From: Roseiflexus sp. RS-1 | GTDB taxonomy: Bacteria > Chloroflexota > Chloroflexia > Chloroflexales > Roseiflexaceae | Direction: 5' to 3' | Assembly (NCBI RefSeq): GCF_000016665.1 | Contig: NC_009523.1 | Location: 2,852,001-2,916,000, forward strand | DNA length: 64,000 bases | Part shown: in pieces, positions 62,460-64,000 of the stretch | Numbering within the stretch: position 1 is the stretch's first letter | Layout: every line of letters begins with the position of its first letter | The notes under the pieces: generated by a model | What the model was told of the DNA's origin: nothing | The model's input: only the letters and a program-made list of their open reading frames with translations | Database searches by the model: none | Position numbers and translations under genes: made by a program

Positions 62460-62488
62460 ATCGTAGAAGGTCAAAGCAGAGTTGTCAA
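62460..62488 (-). promoter_or_regulatory. Promoter of the MalT-like regulator gene
   Basis: On the minus strand TTGACA (62483-62488), a 17-nt spacer and TACGAT (62460-62465), 43 nt upstream of the ATG. Confidence 0.6.
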
Positions 62489-62544
62489 TCTCATCGTAAC
62501 TGTTTTTTGACAGGCTCCTGCATTCCGTAACCAGGATGTCATTT

Positions 62545-62574
62545 TTGTCATCCTGTGTTCGCATCGGGTATGGT
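62545..62574 (+). promoter_or_regulatory. Weak promoter-like site for the esterase gene
   Basis: TTGTCA (62545-62550), an 18-nt spacer and TATGGT (62569-62574), 30 nt upstream of the hydrolase ATG. It overlaps a 6-bp inverted repeat AGGATG/CATCCT. Confidence 0.35.
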
Positions 62575-62604
62575 GCTCGCTATTCAAACACGAAAGGTAG
62601 GCGG

Positions 62605-63456
62605 ATGAACCATCCTTTGCAATCTTCTCCTGCGTCGGCGCCGTTCGATGCCCGCAGCCGTTCGTTTGCCGTCTTTGCCGGCACGACCGGCGTCTTGTTG
62701 ATCCACGGTTTTGGCGGTGATCCCACCGAAGTGTTGCCACTGGCTGCCGCCCTGATCCACGATGGTTACAGCGTTTATGCTCCGCTGCTTCCTGGTCATG
62801 GAACGCTCCCCGATGCCCTGGCTGGCGTTCAATGGCAGCAGTGGGCAGAAGCGACTGCACACGGGTTCGCAGCATTGCGTCGGCGTTGTGACGATGTTGT
62901 GGTTGTGGGATTCTCGATGGGCGGTCTGCTCGCGCTGATCCTGGCGGCGCATCTGCCGGTTGCACGCCTGGCAGTCCTGGCGCCAGCGCTCCGGTTGCGT
63001 GGTCAACTGCTGGTCAATCTGAGCAGTATCGCCAGACACGTCATTTCGTGGTACTATCCTCTTGCTGGCGCTGATTTCAGCGATCCGGAGTTGCGTGCTC
63101 TGCTGCGCAACCGCGTACCGGATGCAAATCTTGATGATCCGCTCGTTTGTGAACAGTTGCGTCGTATGGTGCGGGTACCCCTGGAGGCAGTACATCAACT
63201 GACCCTTGTGCAACGCTCGGCACGACGGCTTCTGCCTCGCGTCACCGCACCGACGCTGATTGTCCAGGGGCGGAACGATCAGACCGTCGATCCACGTTCG
63301 GCTGAACAGATTCTGCGACATATCGGATCTCTTGACCGTCAACTGATCTGGATGGAAGGGTATGGACATCAGTTGCTGGTCGGCGATGGCGGTGAACGCA
63401 CGGTTCGTACTATCATGGCATGGATTCAAAATGATAATGCCGGGAGGGGGATGTAA
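62605..63456 (+). CDS. Esterase/lipase-like alpha/beta hydrolase
   Basis: A 283-residue hydrolase of the monoacylglycerol lipase/Est30-like group. Oxyanion motif GVLLIHGFGGDPTEV, nucleophile Ser in VVGFSMGGLLAL (near 104), Asp in VQGRNDQTVDP and His in EGYGHQLLVGDGGE. It has no signal peptide, so it should act in the cytoplasm. The ATG at 62605 has an AAAGGTAGG stretch just upstream and gives the family-like start; a longer frame from 62536 overlaps the promoter. Substrate unknown. Confidence 0.9.
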   Translation: MNHPLQSSPASAPFDARSRSFAVFAGTTGVLLIHGFGGDPTEVLPLAAALIHDGYSVYAPLLPGHGTLPDALAGVQWQQWAEATAHGFAALRRRCDDVVVVGFSMGGLLALILAAHLPVARLAVLAPALRLRGQLLVNLSSIARHVISWYYPLAGADFSDPELRALLRNRVPDANLDDPLVCEQLRRMVRVPLEAVHQLTLVQRSARRLLPRVTAPTLIVQGRNDQTVDPRSAEQILRHIGSLDRQLIWMEGYGHQLLVGDGGERTVRTIMAWIQNDNAGRGM

Positions 63457-63477
63457 GTCTCCCGGAGATCGAGGAAA

Positions 63478-64000
63478 ATGCCCATGTTTGTCGATTATAG
63501 TCATCTGATCCGTCACAATCCGCCACGACTGCACTACGGCGTTGCTGTCGTCGATGTCGATGACGATGGCGTGTGGGAACTGTTTGTCGCCGGGTTCGAT
63601 GGCGCCAACCGGGTGCTCCGCTGGGATGGCGCCGGTTTCGTCGATATTGCTGACAACATCCTCGCCGATGCGCAGCGTCAGGCAATCGGAGTTGCTGCTG
63701 GCGATATTGATGGCGATGGTCGGGAAGAGATTTATGTGCTCAATACCGATACATTTGCCGGGCGCAAGCGCTTTGGCGATCGGCTGTTCGACTATCAGGA
63801 AACCGGTTGGGTCGATCTGTTCGAATTGCCGCAGAACCAGGAGGCGCTCAATCTCACCGCCGGTCGTTCGGTCGCGGTCGTTGATCGGCTTGGCGCCGGG
63901 CGCTATGGCTTCTTTGTTGCGAATTATGGCGGTCCGTTCCGCCTGTACGAACTGGATCGCTTCGGTGAAGTCCAGGACATGGCGAGCGCGGCGGGCATCA
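63478..64000 (+). CDS. FG-GAP/UnbV-type repeat protein, C-terminus beyond window
   Basis: Open from an ATG at 63478 (or 63484) to the window edge, with GAGG just upstream. The visible 174 residues have repeated calcium-loop-like motifs: VVDVDDDGVWELFVAGFDG near residue 25 and AGDIDGDGREEIYVLNTD near 75, plus LGAGRYGFFVANYGG. This is the pattern of FG-GAP/VCBS propellers of the ASPIC/UnbV group. No signal peptide is visible, which is unusual for such proteins. Confidence 0.8.
   Translation, partial: MPMFVDYSHLIRHNPPRLHYGVAVVDVDDDGVWELFVAGFDGANRVLRWDGAGFVDIADNILADAQRQAIGVAAGDIDGDGREEIYVLNTDTFAGRKRFGDRLFDYQETGWVDLFELPQNQEALNLTAGRSVAVVDRLGAGRYGFFVANYGGPFRLYELDRFGEVQDMASAAGI

Overview
The window reads as chromosomal DNA of a GC-rich filamentous anoxygenic phototroph of the Chloroflexota, most like Roseiflexus. 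This is an inference from recognised families (tricorn protease, MalT-like regulators with a transcriptional-activator tail, DUF5317, CSLREA proteins, abundant RHS debris, heptanucleotide tracts). No phototrophy or rRNA gene is present to confirm it.

Layout. 1-5.6 kb (minus strand): a partial unknown protein, a 65-aa protein, aldose 1-epimerase and a full-length tricorn protease. 5.7-19.4 kb (plus): an export/uptake locus. Two paralogous lipoproteins each carry two solute-binding domains, followed by a MacA-like adaptor, a MacB/FtsX-like permease and a double ABC ATPase. Lipoprotein, adaptor and leader were duplicated in tandem, and the first adaptor copy is a wreck with a MITE-like element next to it. 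19.6-23.9 kb: a group 1 [NiFe] uptake hydrogenase operon (small and large subunits, cytochrome b, maturation protease). 23.9-24.6 kb: six copies of a 112-bp repeat.

24.8-33.3 kb is a polymorphic-toxin and toxin-antitoxin island. It holds a short RHS protein with a nucleotidyltransferase-like toxin tip and its neighbour immunity gene, an orphan Imm26-like gene, an RHS tip fragment overlapped by a second immunity candidate, two PIN-domain toxin-antitoxin pairs and several RHS remnants. Two of these remnants are interrupted at the same codon by the same kind of heptamer tract.

33.3-38.1 kb: HflX GTPase, an alpha/beta hydrolase, a methyltransferase and a SpoU-type RNA methylase fused to an unrecognised N-terminal domain. 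38.2-40.3 kb: an IS5-like remnant expanded into a 260-bp tandem array, then dispersed palindromic repeats and a long heptamer tract. 40.3-44.2 kb (minus): PHP phosphoesterase, GT4 glycosyltransferase, DedA-like protein, GT2 glycosyltransferase and MscL.

44.4-52.5 kb is a signalling cluster: a receiver-PAS-GGDEF-EAL protein, a very large hybrid histidine kinase, and a receiver with a zinc-ribbon-like tail. The kinase is split by a 1126-bp IS; removing the IS and one 3-bp target copy restores the reading frame exactly. 52.6-52.8 kb: two tRNA-Ala genes (GGC, CGC) with a clear promoter and a terminator. 52.9-64 kb: a secreted CSLREA protein, RodA, a PspC protein, a histidine kinase, a DUF5317 membrane protein with a tiny secreted peptide in front, an ABC ATPase remnant, a MalT-like regulator, an esterase-like hydrolase and the start of an FG-GAP repeat protein.

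Starts were moved from the longest open frame where a ribosome-binding site or lipoprotein/signal sequence decided the matter. Functional assignments rest on motif recognition by eye; no database search was run.
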